Positions 47,497 through 60,600 of a DNA stretch of 64,000 nt are shown here, one piece after another (the stretch's first letter is position 1; each line of letters begins with the position of its first letter). A program made the translations under genes and the position numbers. Origin of the DNA: Nelumbo lutea (Eukaryota; Streptophyta; Magnoliopsida; Proteales; Nelumbonaceae); contig JAKGHH010000008.1 of NCBI GenBank assembly GCA_022828595.1, positions 7,243,728-7,307,727 on the forward strand, given 5' to 3'. The notes under the pieces are model-generated. The model made no database searches. It saw only the letters and a list, made by a program, of their open reading frames with translations, and was not told the DNA's origin.

Positions 47497-48809
47497 GCCT
47501 ATGTTTGAGAACACTTATAAGTACTTCTTTTAATAAGTATTTCTTTTAATAAGTATTTCTTTTAATAGTTGGGACCACACATTAAGTGGTTTTGTGTGTT
47601 TAGTAAAAAAGTGGGGAAGTACTTTTTTTAAATAAGTGCTTCTTTAAAAAAGTGACTTTAAGTTGGCTTTTTTTTCCAACACTTCTTGAAGAAATACATC
47701 TCCAAAAAAAAAGAGACAAACCAGTCCCTAATATTTTCTTGTAATACCTAAAATACCCCCACGTGAGGGTTATACCTCCTCCATTCATTCAAACATCTTT
47801 ACCAGGTAGCAGCGCACCAATTGTAGGTCCACCGGCGTCTCACTGGTCAGTCCTTGTTTGGCACCTCACCAAGGAAGAGGGCATATACAGTGTCCCACAC
47901 CATCATCTCACTGGCCATTCTCACTTCATACAGGACGTTGTCCTCTCGTCTGATGGTCAGTTTGCTCTCCCCATCTCCTGGGACAACGAACTTCGTCTAT
48001 GGGACCTTAATACCGAAACCACCACTCGCCGCTTCGTCGGCCACAGCAAGGATGTTCTCTCTGTGGCATTCTCAATCGGCAACCGTCAGATCATCTCTGT
48101 GTCTCGTAATCGCACCATCAAGCTATGGAACACCCTTGGGGAATGCAAGTACTATATCTAGGATGTCGATAGCCATGCTAATTGGGTGAAGGACGGTGTC
48201 ATACTGCTATGGGATTTGGCAGAAGGAAAGAGGCTTTACTCGCTTGATGTTGGTGCTATAATTCATGCTTTGTGCTTCAGCCTGAACAGGTACTGGTTGT
48301 GTGCAGCGATGCATGAGAATGTTAAGATTTGGGATATGGAGAGCAATAGCATTGTCCAGGACTTGAAGCCCAAGGCAACCCAAGGGAAGAATTAGGTATG
48401 TTTTATGTTTTTTGTTGTTTATTTATTATTGATTTGTGTTACTTGTTTTATATATGAATTTGTTAAGATTTAATTGTTTTATTATTATTATTATTTTTTT
48501 TTTTGTTGTTGTTGTTGTGTGGGTCCATGTGGACTCCTAGTTGAAATGTATAGTATAACATGTGAAAACCATTGTATATATATCTGAGTGAAGTGATAGA
48601 TAAAATTATCATTTGTATCAATATAAGCACTTATGAGGAAAGTAGCTTACCAAACATCCTCACCCCAATAAGTGCTTAAAAACATAATAAGTGATTTAGA
48701 AAATTGATTATCAAACAACCTTAAATGATTGTTAAAATAAGTACTTCTAATTTAAATAGTTTATGTTAAAATAAACATAACAAGTATTTATTAATCATCA
48801 AACAGGGCC
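47497..48809. mobile_element. Candidate Harbinger-like element enclosing a RACK1 fragment
   Basis: The left end gcctatgtttgagaac follows TTA (47494-47496). The right end, on the other strand ggccctgtttgatgat, precedes TTA (48810-48812). Both ends are rich in ataagtacttctttt-type words. The RACK1 pseudogene lies in the middle. The ends could instead belong to two separate small elements flanking the pseudogene. Confidence 0.4.
47797..48395 (+). pseudogene. RACK1 (WD40 scaffold) pseudogene
   Basis: RACK1 is the ribosome-associated seven-blade WD40 scaffold. Recognisable segments are [70 protein letters not shown] and [14 protein letters not shown], then [37 protein letters not shown] and the C-terminal blade. 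A TAG replaces a Gln codon at 48160-48162. About 55 residues are missing between DSHANWV and [10 protein letters not shown], where the fourth to fifth blades should be. The N-terminal blade is lost or unrecognisable. No intron interrupts the aligned part, so it may be a retrocopy. Confidence 0.92.
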
Positions 48810-49027
48810 TTAGGCTAACTTATTTTTTATGCACTTACATTCAAAATAAGTTCTTATTCATGACTTTTTGTAAAACATGAATAAATAATTATTCAAATAA
48901 GTATTTAAAATAAGTGATATCAAACTGCCACTAGTGGTCATTTAAATAGCATTCCCTTCATCTAAAATCACATGTAAAATTTTGATCAAATAGAGTATTT
49001 TCTCTTATCAAGTAGTTATATTAGTTC

Positions 49028-49100
49028 ATGGGAAATCATGAGAAAGCAGAGGGGGGGATTTCAAAGAGAGGGGGAAATCATGAGAAAGCAAAGGGGGAAA
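49028..49100 (+). repeat. Short direct repeat 'gggaaatcatgagaaagca'
   Basis: The phrase gggaaatcatgagaaagca is present at ~49029 and ~49074, each followed by a G-run. This gives two overlapping ORFs that are artefacts. It adjoins the palindromic element at 49108. Confidence 0.7.
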
Positions 49101-49105
49101 TCGAG

Positions 49106-49275
49106 ATCAAATCAGCCCCCCCACAACGTCCCACAGCACATCCCCGCCTTGCACTGGGAACATCTCCCGATGATAATACAAGAAACGATGATGTCATCAT
49201 CAGGAGATGTTCCCAATACACGACGAGAATGTGATGTGGGATGTTGTGGGGGCGATCTTGTAGGGGTCTGATTTG
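49106..49275. mobile_element. Palindromic MITE (family member 2)
   Basis: The arms are aaatcagccccccacaacgt ... gcactgggaacatctcccga and, inverted, tcaggagatgttcccaatac ... gttgtgggggcgatc ... ctgattt, around a short centre holding gatgatgtcatcatc. Almost the whole length can fold back. It is the best preserved member here. Confidence 0.75.
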
Positions 49276-49684
49276 AACTCAGGAAAATCATGAGAACTAA
49301 TAAATAATTATATTAGTTCATGGTGCTTATTATCATTTCATTTTGAATTGACCAATGCAAATTTGTGAGAGATTTGTGTTGTTATATCATATATCGATGC
49401 CATTTTAATTAAATAAAAATACATATTTATGGGTTGCAACTTGTGAGAAACATCAAATTTAACATTTTAAGTAGGAATAGCAATTTATGCTCATCAATTC
49501 AAAACATCTCAAATAAAAATGTATCTCTTTAATTTGTATTAATCAACTCAAAATGCAAGGACAAGTTGACAATGCAATGCCACTATACCAAAACACCTTC
49601 TTAATGTATAATATCATATTTTTCTAGGAATTACATCCGTTGCATTGCATTACATGTGATCAACCACTCTTTACTTAGAGTTCG

Positions 49685-50110
49685 GATCTGCTTCTCACAT
49701 AGCGCTCCTCACACGGACCTCATAAAATGTCCCAGCACACATTGGGAACATCTCCTGTGCTTGTAAATTATTATTCATGAGAGGTGTTCCCAAAGCATTA
49801 TGGGATGTGACTGTGAGATCGGTGTGAAGAACAAATCCGCCCCAATTCCTCTACTTATACCTAAGGTTTACTATTTCACTCTTCCACTTGCACCATTCAA
49901 TTGCCCCTTTATAATGTATTTCATTAGGCACCCCTTACAATGTTTAGGCATTCCATGCAACTACGAGTTCACATCGGCACCCCATAGCACATCCCAACAG
50001 TGTATAAGTATATTGAAAACACCTCCCAATGACAAGTACCGGAGATATTCTCAATGCATACTGAGATGTGCATGTGGAGTACGCTGTGTGGGACACTAAT
50101 GTGATCTCTG
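49685..50110. mobile_element. Two further palindromic MITE copies (members 3 and 4)
   Basis: The first (~49685-49850) has cacattgggaacatctcctg and gagaggtgttcccaaagcat. The second (~49970-50110) has gaaaacacctcccaatgaca and ccggagatattctcaatgca. Both have flanks like ctcacacggacctc and ggatctgc/gatctctgc. They are more diverged than member 2, and members 2 to 4 lie within 1 kb. Confidence 0.6.
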
Positions 50111-50576
50111 CAATTGCACTCCATAATCTTATTTCATATTAGATCTTCTCATATGCTATGAGTGACTAGAGCAGTGTTGTTAGACTTGGACCAGAGTGGA
50201 TGTTTGAACTAGTGGTTCATTGACCTTTTAGGCATCCTAATCAATTAGATGCTGTTTGGTATCCATGTAGCCTTTTGGATTCGGAGGAACTATGAAGTCC
50301 GAAGCCCAAATATATTATCCTTTAGCCTCTGTCAAGAAAAAAAAAAAAACAAGAAAAGAAAAAGAAAAGAAGGTTGTTCATTGAAGCCTCTTTTAGTGGC
50401 TTCTTCAAAGCAGCTCAGCAAAGTCCAAACTTGATTATAAAAGAAAATCCAAAATTTAAACGTTCCTTTTTTCGATTTAACATATCTTTAACATCAAATC
50501 TAAATTAATTAAAATAATTACTTAAAATACTTATGAGGTTTCTGAAAATACTTTAAGGACCCTTTAGCCTCCGTTT

Positions 50577-51054
50577 GGTTTGTGAGAAGATTTGGGTGAG
50601 ATGGGAAGGTGTAAAAAGTTAACTTTCCATTGTTTGATTTTATATATGAGAAAATAATAGAAAAAGCACTATCACGGCCTAACGATGAAATAAAAAACAC
50701 ATCAATAGAGAGAGAGAGAAAATGAGAAAGAGAGAGAGAGAGAGAGGAGTGTTGAGAAAGCAAGAGAAAGAAATTAAAAGGGGAGGAAGACGAGAAGAAT
50801 AGGAAGAAGAAGAAGAAGAAGGTGTGGATAAGAGAGAAGAGGAAGATGGAGGGAGAGACAGAGAACATGGTCCGGTTCAATGGTAACTGACTGCCACCTC
50901 CTTTGTTTGGTGGTAGCAAATCGTCGCTACCCCACGCATTAGTTCTCTTGCCACCACCGCCTCCTCTATTTGAACAGGGAAGGCAATGAACAATGTTTGG
51001 TTCGATGGTAACAAGGGAGAAAAACGATAATGAAGGAGAAGGAGAAGAAGAAGA

Positions 51055-51094
<40 letters not shown>

Positions 51095-51320
51095 AAGGAG
51101 AAGGAACCATCGCTGGTTCGTTGCCGCTATTGAGTTTTTTCGAGTTTTTCCACCGGAGTCACACTATTTTGGTGTGATCCCTATTATATGATTTTGGGAT
51201 CCTACATCACATGTTTTTCTCACCCCATCCCTCTATTTCTCTCTAAACAAATAATAGAAAAAATAATATTTTTAAAATATTTTCTTTTTCTCATCCCCAT
51301 CCCACAAACCAAATGGAGCC
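50577..51320. mobile_element. Harbinger-like element with GA-rich interior (744 bp)
   Basis: The left end is gcctccgtttggtttgtgag and the right end, on the other strand, ggctccatttggtttgtggg. TTA precedes the left end (50574-50576), while the right flank is TCT followed by TA, so the target duplication is imperfect or lost. The interior has several (GA)n and gaagaa tracts, notably 51056-51092, plus a duplicated ccggttcaatggtaac/ttggttcgatggtaac phrase. The reverse-strand Ser/Leu-rich frames across it are microsatellite artefacts. Confidence 0.65.
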
Positions 51321-53080
51321 TCTTAAAACCTACTTTGTACTATTACGTAATGTGACAAATACTACCCCTTTGTTGCCAACTCATGGTGGTTGAGGGTCAA
51401 GGGAGGGGATTAGCTACCCCGATTGTATAACCCTATAAAGCAAAAAAAGCCACAATTCATTTGTATGTAGCACCGGCGTGACATACTTTAAAAACCCAAT
51501 TTTACCCTTTGTTTAGCCCTAGAAGTTAACTCGTTTAACAATGGAGGGCCAACCGCTATTGCTATGAAACTGAGATGGATTCAGCTAGATGAAGTTAGTT
51601 GATACGTACGGATCAATTGATTGAGACGCATCCGGCTGGGTTAGTTTTGCTTTGATCAAGTTTGAATGGAGTATGCGATCAGCGGTGGATTATTGAATGT
51701 TAAAGCTGCAATGATGGACTACGGAAGCGTTTGCTCGATACGATTGCAAGAGATGGGGTTGATGGTTGAAGTCTCTCTCTCTACAGTCATACTTGCAATA
51801 GCATTCAAATCGGGGTGATCGAACCATGTTGTCATTTCGTTGGCCGAAGTTTGAGTGGCAGAAATGCGAAAAAAGTGGAATGTTTTAAAAATTCGAAGAA
51901 TAGTTAGGGGTAAAAAAGCCAAATTGTTCAATTTAATGGCATGACTTAACAAAGTTTTTGAAAGGCTGCACCCTTATGGATACTTCAATTGTTAATAAAA
52001 AAAAAATCTTAGGGTACTTTAAATAATTTACCTAAAAAATTTAACCATTTGTCATAGAAAAGAAGGTACCAGTAGATATAGTATTAATAAGAGACTTACT
52101 ATTTATTATGGGTGATTAAATTGGTAGGTTCTACCCCGGAACCAAATGTAATTGATCTCAAATTAGCCTTAAACTAACCTTGCGCAATATTTTATTGGAT
52201 AGGGTTCAGTATCTAATTCTTGGAATTAAGCTTGGCTACTATTTTTAGGGTCTAGGGATGGATCTACCCAAATCAACTTGAAGAACTAGGTTTGGTGTAA
52301 TTGAGTTTGGAACCTTTGAGGATGTAAAGATTTAAAACCAAGTACTCATGATTATAAAGATTATGGTCTCACTTCACCGTTATACTTTTGCTTCTATTTA
52401 ATATTTGAATGCTTACAATAAGTAATGGAGAAGTAAATATTTACACTTAGATCATAAATGATAAATTTTGAACTATATATTAACATAATAATAATCTAAA
52501 GATTAAATTACTCAATTTAACAAACAAAGATAATATAAAATTTGAATTATATATTATCATAATTAAATATCAAGTTTAAACATTTTTATGATTGTGATTC
52601 TATTACCATTATTTTTATAAAAACAGATTCCATGGGTAGACTTTGGAATCTACCTTGAAACCACCAATAATAGAGATGGCCTTAGAAACTTTTTTTTTTT
52701 TTTTTTTACAATAATAGGTTTTAATTCAAAATTTTTAAAATTAACCCAGATTCTACATTAAAACTGAATTGAACGGATCCATACTCACCCCTACCTTTCT
52801 TCAAAAATAAAATTCAAAATTACCGGGATATAATGTCATAATCACTATTAGGTGGTTGCAGATTGTCTTGTTAATCATGTGCATTTAATGAAGTCCATAA
52901 TAACTTCACTTATAGGGATTTAATTGTTATATGCTGTTTTGATTTTTGGGGACTTACTATCATTGTTCTATGTAGCCCTATGGTTCTTTAAAAAAATCAC
53001 TATTAGGTAAATACTTAACCACCATATGATCTCCATCTCCTATCATATATGAATAATCTAAGAGTAAATGGATGTGAGAG
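51321..53080. other. Intergenic AT-rich stretch
   Basis: No gene or defined element seen. A T-run at 52690-52708 and scattered AT-rich blocks only. Confidence 0.5.
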
Positions 53081-53084
53081 CGAG

Positions 53085-53350
53085 TTCACAATCTCCACCC
53101 CCACAATGGAGACGGGATCTGTTCCTCACACTTGGGTGCCTCACATGCACATCCACCATATATTGGGAACATCTCCCGTGAATAATAACTTAAAAGTAAT
53201 GGAATATGTTCTCAATGCTCCCCACAATGTTTTATATCACATCTCCATCATGTATTAGGAATATCTCTTGATGATAGTACTAAAACCAATGGTGTCATCA
53301 TTGGGAGATGTTACGAGTACACGGCAAAGATGTGCTTTCGTGGGTAAAAT
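53085..53350. mobile_element. Palindromic MITE copies (family member 5, possibly two nested)
   Basis: Contains tattgggaacatctcccgtg and, further on, gtattaggaatatctcttga with atcattgggagatgttacga and acacggcaaagatgtg. It looks like one copy followed by or interrupting another. The 69-codon ORF over it is an artefact. Confidence 0.6.
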
Positions 53351-54613
53351 CCGGTAATAGCCTTCTATGAGTTGTATAACCAATAATAACGCCCCACGTC
53401 ACTCATCGAATATATGTGCCCCACAGCCATCCAACCCTTGACGTTAGGGCAAATGCCATTCTAGAATATAGAGTAAAAGTTAATAATCAGGGATATTATC
53501 GAATACAGGGATGACATGGCTAATCAGTACCGTCCATAATAGCTTACGTGACTCTAGGCCTAGGCTTTTATGGGCATTTACTCCACACTTAAGGTCGTTG
53601 GAGATTGGAGTCTGTTTTCCTCGGTTACATCAAGCTGCTGGATTTTTCAAAATTTTAATGAACAGGAAAATGACCATTCCGCCTTGCCCAGAAATTTAAG
53701 GATTACGTGGTCCTCCTCCCGTCTACATCTCAGACTACTCTGGCCCCTAAAAAGAGGGCTCAATTTTACCACGTGGAGCTGCCACGGCCGAAACTTTCAC
53801 CTGGACAAGAGTGTGACCGTGTGAGTGCGACCACGTTGAGAGTTTGGGCTGCCACCTTGCTCTGGGCCATCGAAATTCTTCTGCAGTAGGACTCGTCCCG
53901 TAAGGCCCGTCCCCAAAACAAAACATCTGGATCTGGGTTTGCTTGGTAGCTAAGCTAAGGCATTCCCCAGCCGCCACTCGGTTCGGTTCGGGACTTCCGG
54001 TCTAGTTGAGAGATTTAAGAAGGGAGCGGAACAGAAACACTTGACTTGATTGACAGCTCTGCTCAGCCTAAGCCAATCAGGGAACGGGGCCCCACCCCTT
54101 ATCACCATTCAGAAATCACCATTACAGCCTTAGGATGGTATGGTTATTACCGTAACGACGATAGTGCGATTAAAACCAAAAAAGGAAAATTAAAAATAAA
54201 AAGCTTTTCAACAACATAAAAAAGAGTTCCTTTTGTTCTCTTTATCCGTCTTTGGTTCCCCTTTTGTTATTACACTCTTCAACATTCCTTTTAACAATAC
54301 TATTAAGAAAGAAATATCATCTGAAAAAGGTGGTATAGATTTACAATTTTCAACCATTTTTACTACTGTTTCTCTGGTTTGGAGGTGGGATTTAGGTTCC
54401 TTAGATTTGTTAATTAACAATATCAATTCGGGGCCAACAGTTAGATTTAACAGACAGGTTTCCTAGTTTCCGTGGTTTTTTGCAGGCACCCCTTTTGTGG
54501 GATTTCTAGGGTTTTCGTCTTGGTTCTGGTGCCATTGTTACTTCCGGCAGTTCAGATGCAGTTCATTTCAGATTTATTAGTCTTTTTGCTGTGATGAATT
54601 CCTATTCCTGTGG
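53351..54613. other. Upstream region of the glycine-rich protein gene
   Basis: Contains no convincing exon. Several overlapping 60-85-codon frames on both strands around 53.5-53.95 kb have GC-richer composition but no recognisable domain. The stretch 54200-54613 is T-rich and probably the 5' leader; no clean TATA box could be chosen. Confidence 0.4.
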
Positions 54614-57600
54614 ATGGCGATAGATTTTCTGTGGGTCGTTCATTTGTTCGTCTTTCACGGATTCATCATTTCTACCAGCCCTATCTTTTTGTCCCAAATT
54701 GGTTTTATTTATGCTTCAACAGACGATTTCTCTATCGTTGATTCCGACTTCGATTTGTTCAGTCATGATTACTCCCCTCCCTCACCTCCTCCTCCTCCGC
54801 CGCATCCTCCATCGGTATCTTGTGAGGAAGATCTCAAGGGAGTGGGTTCGCTGAATACTTCTTGTCAGCTCGTTACCGACTTGCAGCTCGAGGATGATGT
54901 GTACATAGAAGGGAATGGCAGTTTAAAAATCCTTCCCGGCGTATCCTTCAGTTGCCCGGTTGCTGGATGTTCAATTACCATCAACATTAGCGGAGATTTT
55001 ACTTTGGGTGACAATGCGTCTGTTGTGTCGGGAACATTTATTTTGAAAGCAAACAATGCGAGCCTGCTTAGCGGTTCCACAATCAATACTACAGCTTTGG
55101 CTGGTGCTCCCCCTGCTCAGACAAGTGGCACTCCGCAGGGTATTGATGGGGCTGGTGGAGGGCATGGGGGCAGAGGTGCTTGCTGCTTAACGGATAAGTC
55201 AAAGCTTCCAGATGATGTGTGGGGTGGCGATGCTTACTCTTGGTCATCACTCACAACTCCGTGGAGTTATGGTAGTAAGGGTGGCACGACTAGCAAAGCG
55301 GAGGACTATGGTGGTGCTGGTGGTGGGCGGATTAAGCTCGAGATAATTAATTCTCTTGACATCAATGGAACTGTTTTAGCTGATGGAGGCGATGCCGGCC
55401 TCAAAGGTGGAGGAGGTTCTGGTGGCAGCATCTGCATCAAGGCTCATAAGATGTAATCTCTTCCCTCATTACTTTATTACAGTAACTTATTAATGCATAT
55501 ACAGCTATTTGCCTTCCACCATCTACCCTTAATTTCTATTTCTCTGATAATGCTTATTTGCCTGCTGTTTGATTGAAGGAATTAATGAAAAAAAATTTCG
55601 TTGTGCCTTCTGTCTCTCTTATACCTGGATGTTGCACTGATATTGTTCATTGAATAAAGCCAGATACTACGTAATGGTGTAAGTAGCTGAGATTATGATA
55701 TTTTGGTTTAACCTCTATCATTGTTTGTATGAATAAGTCAACCACTTTAGTATGATACACAATCATTGGATACCAAACTATGTCAGTGCCACTGTTACCA
55801 CTCATCGCTGCTGAAATTTTGAATGAAGGGTTTTACTTTGATTTCCACATAAATGAAAACATTCAGTGGAAATAATTCGACTCCACTGGAAGCTTAAACG
55901 ATGACTTTAATTGATTAATGAGAATAGATCCTTATCCTTCACTAGATGTGTCAATACTTTATCTTCCACCATTGCTTGAATTTCTAATTTCATACTGGGG
56001 TATCTTAAGAGGTATTTTATTCCCCAAGGAGGAGGATGATCATAGGGTTAGTCTATGGAGTTTAGTGGTCATTTTTTTTCATAGGTCCATGGAACTTTGC
56101 CCTTTTTTGACATATTCACTGCTCTTCTTGGTTAGATTTGATATTCATTATTCCATTTGTGGTGACTTATTGTACTTTCTTTGGAGATGACATGATATAC
56201 CATCCCCTTGGGTAACATTGCAAGAATCATGTGGAGTTTCCCTTGGTGACCTTTTGGAAAATAGAAACGTCTACTTCTGTAACGATAGGAGTAATTTGAC
56301 CATGACAGTTATTGATTTGATTACTATAAGAGTGGTCTGTTGAATGACCACAATGCACACTTTTGAGCTTGTGTTTTGATACTTTAAGTAGGATAGGGGG
56401 ATGGACAACGTAGCTGAGCATACACTGTTTAATAAGATTTATGGAAATGATATATTAGTATTTTAAGGCCTGGTTTTATGATTATCTTCCTTTTACATGA
56501 AGCTACTATATATCATGATTTTCATGCCAGAGGAGACAACTGGATGGAAGTATAAATTCCCTACACGTCTCTGACATTTTAAGTTCATTCCATGGCATTG
56601 TGAATTTGAAGTATCCAGCCTATCCCTAATACTATAATGTCCTTACCAAACCAGTGTTTTAAAATCCAGATGTGCAACTAAAGAACCTATTGAACAAAGT
56701 GAGACACCATTTTTGAAGGTTGTAGCTTTCTACATTCAAGCCCAATGTACACTAAATTGTTTGGACTCTAAACATTGTAAGTACAAGTACAACCAAATGC
56801 ATAGTAAATTACCTGTTTAACAGCAATTTTTTTTTTGAGTGAAAAAAACTCATTGTTATTTCACCCAAACATGGTAATAAGCCATGTGAAGCGAACCCTC
56901 TAAACGAGCCTCTTCTATGAGCTTAGGGTAACCTTTTGAAACACTGGTTGAAACTCTTTGAGGACTACTATCCTCATATGAGTTTTACCTTATATTTCAG
57001 CGTGTTAGAGAATAAAACCTATCCAGGGACCTCACCTAATAGCTTAAGTTTTTAGGTTGAATGGCTTCTTGAGATGGTATTAGAGCCTGTTTTACCAAGT
57101 GGTCTAGTGTTCGATCTTTGTAGCCCCCAATCCCCACTATAATTAATTAAGTTTCAGCACAAGGTATGGGTGGGCTTGTGCTTGTCCACTCTTGAAGTCC
57201 GATGGGCTTTCACGTGAGGGGGCATGTTAGAGAATAAAAACCTATCCAGGGACCTCACCTAACAGCTTAAGCCTTTTGGTTGAACAGTTCCTTGATACAA
57301 CATATATAAAATGTTGTACACTATGCAACAATCTTCTTGTAGAACTGATAAAAGAGCATATGCCTATTTTATATAACCATATACAAATAGGTGTACATGT
57401 GTATGATTGTATTCAAAAGTCTTCCTATGCATCTCCTATATAGGAAATATAATTAATGTTTTTTTTTTGTTTTTTTCCTGGTGGGCAGGAATGGAAATGG
57501 AAGGATAAGTGCCTCTGGTGGCAATGGCTTTGGTGGAGGTGGTGGTGGAAGAGTTTCTATTGACATCTACAGTAGGCATGATGACCCAAAGATATTTGTT

Positions 57601-60600
57601 CATGGTAATCTCTCTCTCTCTGTCTCTCTCTCTCTCTCTAAAAACCAAAAAAAGGAAGAAAATAATTTATTGGACGATTTTCATTTGAGTAACCTTTTGA
57701 ACAAAAATCAATCGAGAGATAATGCCATTTAAGTTTCTTATTTTATCTTCAAAAGAAGTGTTTTGAGACCTAATTAAGGGTATGTATGATGTTGCAACAA
57801 CTAATTTAGAACATTTGGGATGATCCAAGTTCCAAGAGAGTTTCCAGTTAAAAATGGTCTAAATAGGGTCAACCTGTGTTAGGGGTGCAACCTGGGTAAG
57901 GTTGGGTTGGGAATTTGTCAAATTCTCAATGGGCCACCCTTACTCGAGCCTGATGTAGTTGAAATTCTTCAGTTCGGGCAACCTGACTTGCAGCCCTAGC
58001 CTGTATTCCAGACTTTTGCATCGGTGACTAATGAGATGAATAAGCATTTGCTTGAGGAGGTTCCTTGTTTTTTTCTTTGATCTACAACTGTAAATTCCAT
58101 TTAAATATTAAGAGAGTTACAGTGTGTACAACTGTACATAAGGCAACTGGAGATAAAACATCTTGTCTCCAAGCCAAAAGCATTACAACTGAGCTCAAAA
58201 CATTTGCTTCCTCTCAACCCCCTGTTTTTCCAAAGAATAAGCCATGCTGTGAGCATTCCTGTGCACCCATTGAGTTTTAATGTCCATGAATCTGGTTATC
58301 CATTTAAACCTTTTTTGGTTCAGTTTTGTATACCGACAACTCATTTCCCTTGTTTAGCAACCAGTTAATCACCACTTGTGGATCACCTTTGACATTTACT
58401 ATTCTCACATGCAGCTCCCTTGCTCTACTTACCCCTTCCACAACTGCCGTAATTTCAGATTTCAGAGACTCACTGGTGCCTATTGAGGAGGTTACTTATT
58501 GTATTTTATTTGCCTACAACGTGGTACCAATTAAGAAGTCTAAATTGTTTTTAAACAGAACACATAGAATAAAATGCTTTATATCCAGCAGGTCTTAAGA
58601 TTAGTAGGATTAAACACAATACATAGAGCAAAATGCATATTTATAAGGTTGTTGTATAGGAAACAAAGAACCCTCTCCAATACCTTGGTTCTATAGCCCA
58701 TAGACCATGGTTAAAAAGGATGTTGCTCATTAACTTTTTGAGCAGTATGAGTGAATTGGTGTTTGTGTTATTCTGTGATTGACTCATATCAATCGGACTA
58801 AGCAGGTATTTTTATAATACAAGCTATAATGTCAGTAGTGTTGGGAAATCTAGGAGCAGCATACCCATAAGATAAATGTAGCGGAGATTAGAATGTAAAA
58901 CTAGATGAGTGGCAAGACTAGGAATGAAAGAATTAATCATGGGAATTCAGAAGTGGCCTCAATGTGGTTTTAAACTTTGGACAAAAACTGACAAATTTTG
59001 CCAGTATAATTTGGTCTCAGGTGTGATTCAATCCCCAAGTTTTCAGGAAAAACATTGAAAGACCTTATCAGCACGCTAGCTTTCACTTTCATGGTTTTTC
59101 CCTAAAATTTATAACATCTCAATCATTTTGATGATTTATGAACATTGCATTCTTGAAAATGCAAGGCTTTAGCAAAAGTTATGGTATTTCAAGGAAAGCC
59201 TGTGGTCTGCAGGAAGGGGTCTTATTTTCTAAAAGGCCAAGGAACTGTCTAAAGAGTTCAGAAATAAATATGTTGGATCCAAAGAGGCAGTTGAGGTTCT
59301 TGAGGAAACTAACATCTGGTCTTAACACCAGTTATAATTTTATGAAATTTTATGTGGGGGATTAAAGTGGAAGAAAGGAGAAGGGGGAGGCTTAACTTGT
59401 CCAATTATAGTACTGATTAAAAATCCTTGTTCAACAAAAGATTGTTTCTTCATTGCATTAGAGCATGATGCGCCTATTACCAAATTAGAGCACCTGGCTC
59501 TCAAGATCCACCATCAAGAGACAACCCTCAACACCATCATGCAAAAGCCTTGTCTCATGGAGGAATAGTTGCATTAATTAACACCATTATGTGATAATAC
59601 TGTTCCACCATATTTCTAATGAAAGGAGTCATACAATGAACTCACCAAGAAAATGCCTTTAAAATCCTCTAAAACTTGTGAACACAATGAAACCATAAAT
59701 TTGTCATTTTCATTGTTGTCATTATCACCATTATTCTATGGGGTTTTAAATGCTGGATGCTGATCATTTGATCAAAGAATTTCCCAAAAAATTTGGTTTT
59801 TCCTGTATAATATTGTGCTTCTGCCCTTTTAATTTACTCTTATTCTTCTTAAAAAATTTCCTTGTTTGCAGGAGGAAGAAGCTTTGGCTGTCCAGAAAAC
59901 TCTGGTGCTGCTGGGACTTTTTATGATGCTGTTCCTCGAAGCCTTATTGTTAGCAATCACAACATGTCAACAAACACTGATACACTTCTTTTAGAGTTTC
60001 CTAATCAGCCCCTATGGACAAATGTTTATGTCCGAAATAATGCTAAAGCTGCTGTTCCTCTGCTCTGGAGTCGTGTGCAGGTCAGTAAAGATATAACCCT
60101 TACATGAGCCCTTGAGATATCTTTATTTGAACTTGTTTTTGATCGGTAACTATCAAAGATATTTTATTAATAATAAGAAAGCAACCATGCTTTTATACAG
60201 AATGTACTGAGTGTACTTTAGAAAGGTACATCTCTTTATTTGAACCTTTTCCTTTCACTTTTGGTTGAGTCGGAGGACTGCTTTGCAAGATAACTTGCAT
60301 AGTTATGCCTTTGCTGTTCATTAAATTTGCACCATCCTTATCACGATCTTTAGTTTTGGGCATATGAGCTGAGATTAAAAGATGGGATTTTGATTTAGTC
60401 AGTGCTGGGCACTTTTTTGTATTATCCCCTCTCTCATTGCTCTTATAGGAGGGGGTTACTTATACTTTTATATTATATAAATAAAATCCAGGGCCATCTG
60501 GAATTGGGAGAGCTTTTAGGAATTGGGAGGAATGCATTCAAGCAATCCTTTCAGGACCAATAGGGAGTGGAGATTCAGTTACAGCAGAATTATGGGCAGT

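Noticed and set aside
50518..51110. 192-codon Ser/Leu-rich minus-strand ORF
   Set aside because: It is made by (GA)n and gaagaa microsatellites inside an inverted-repeat element.
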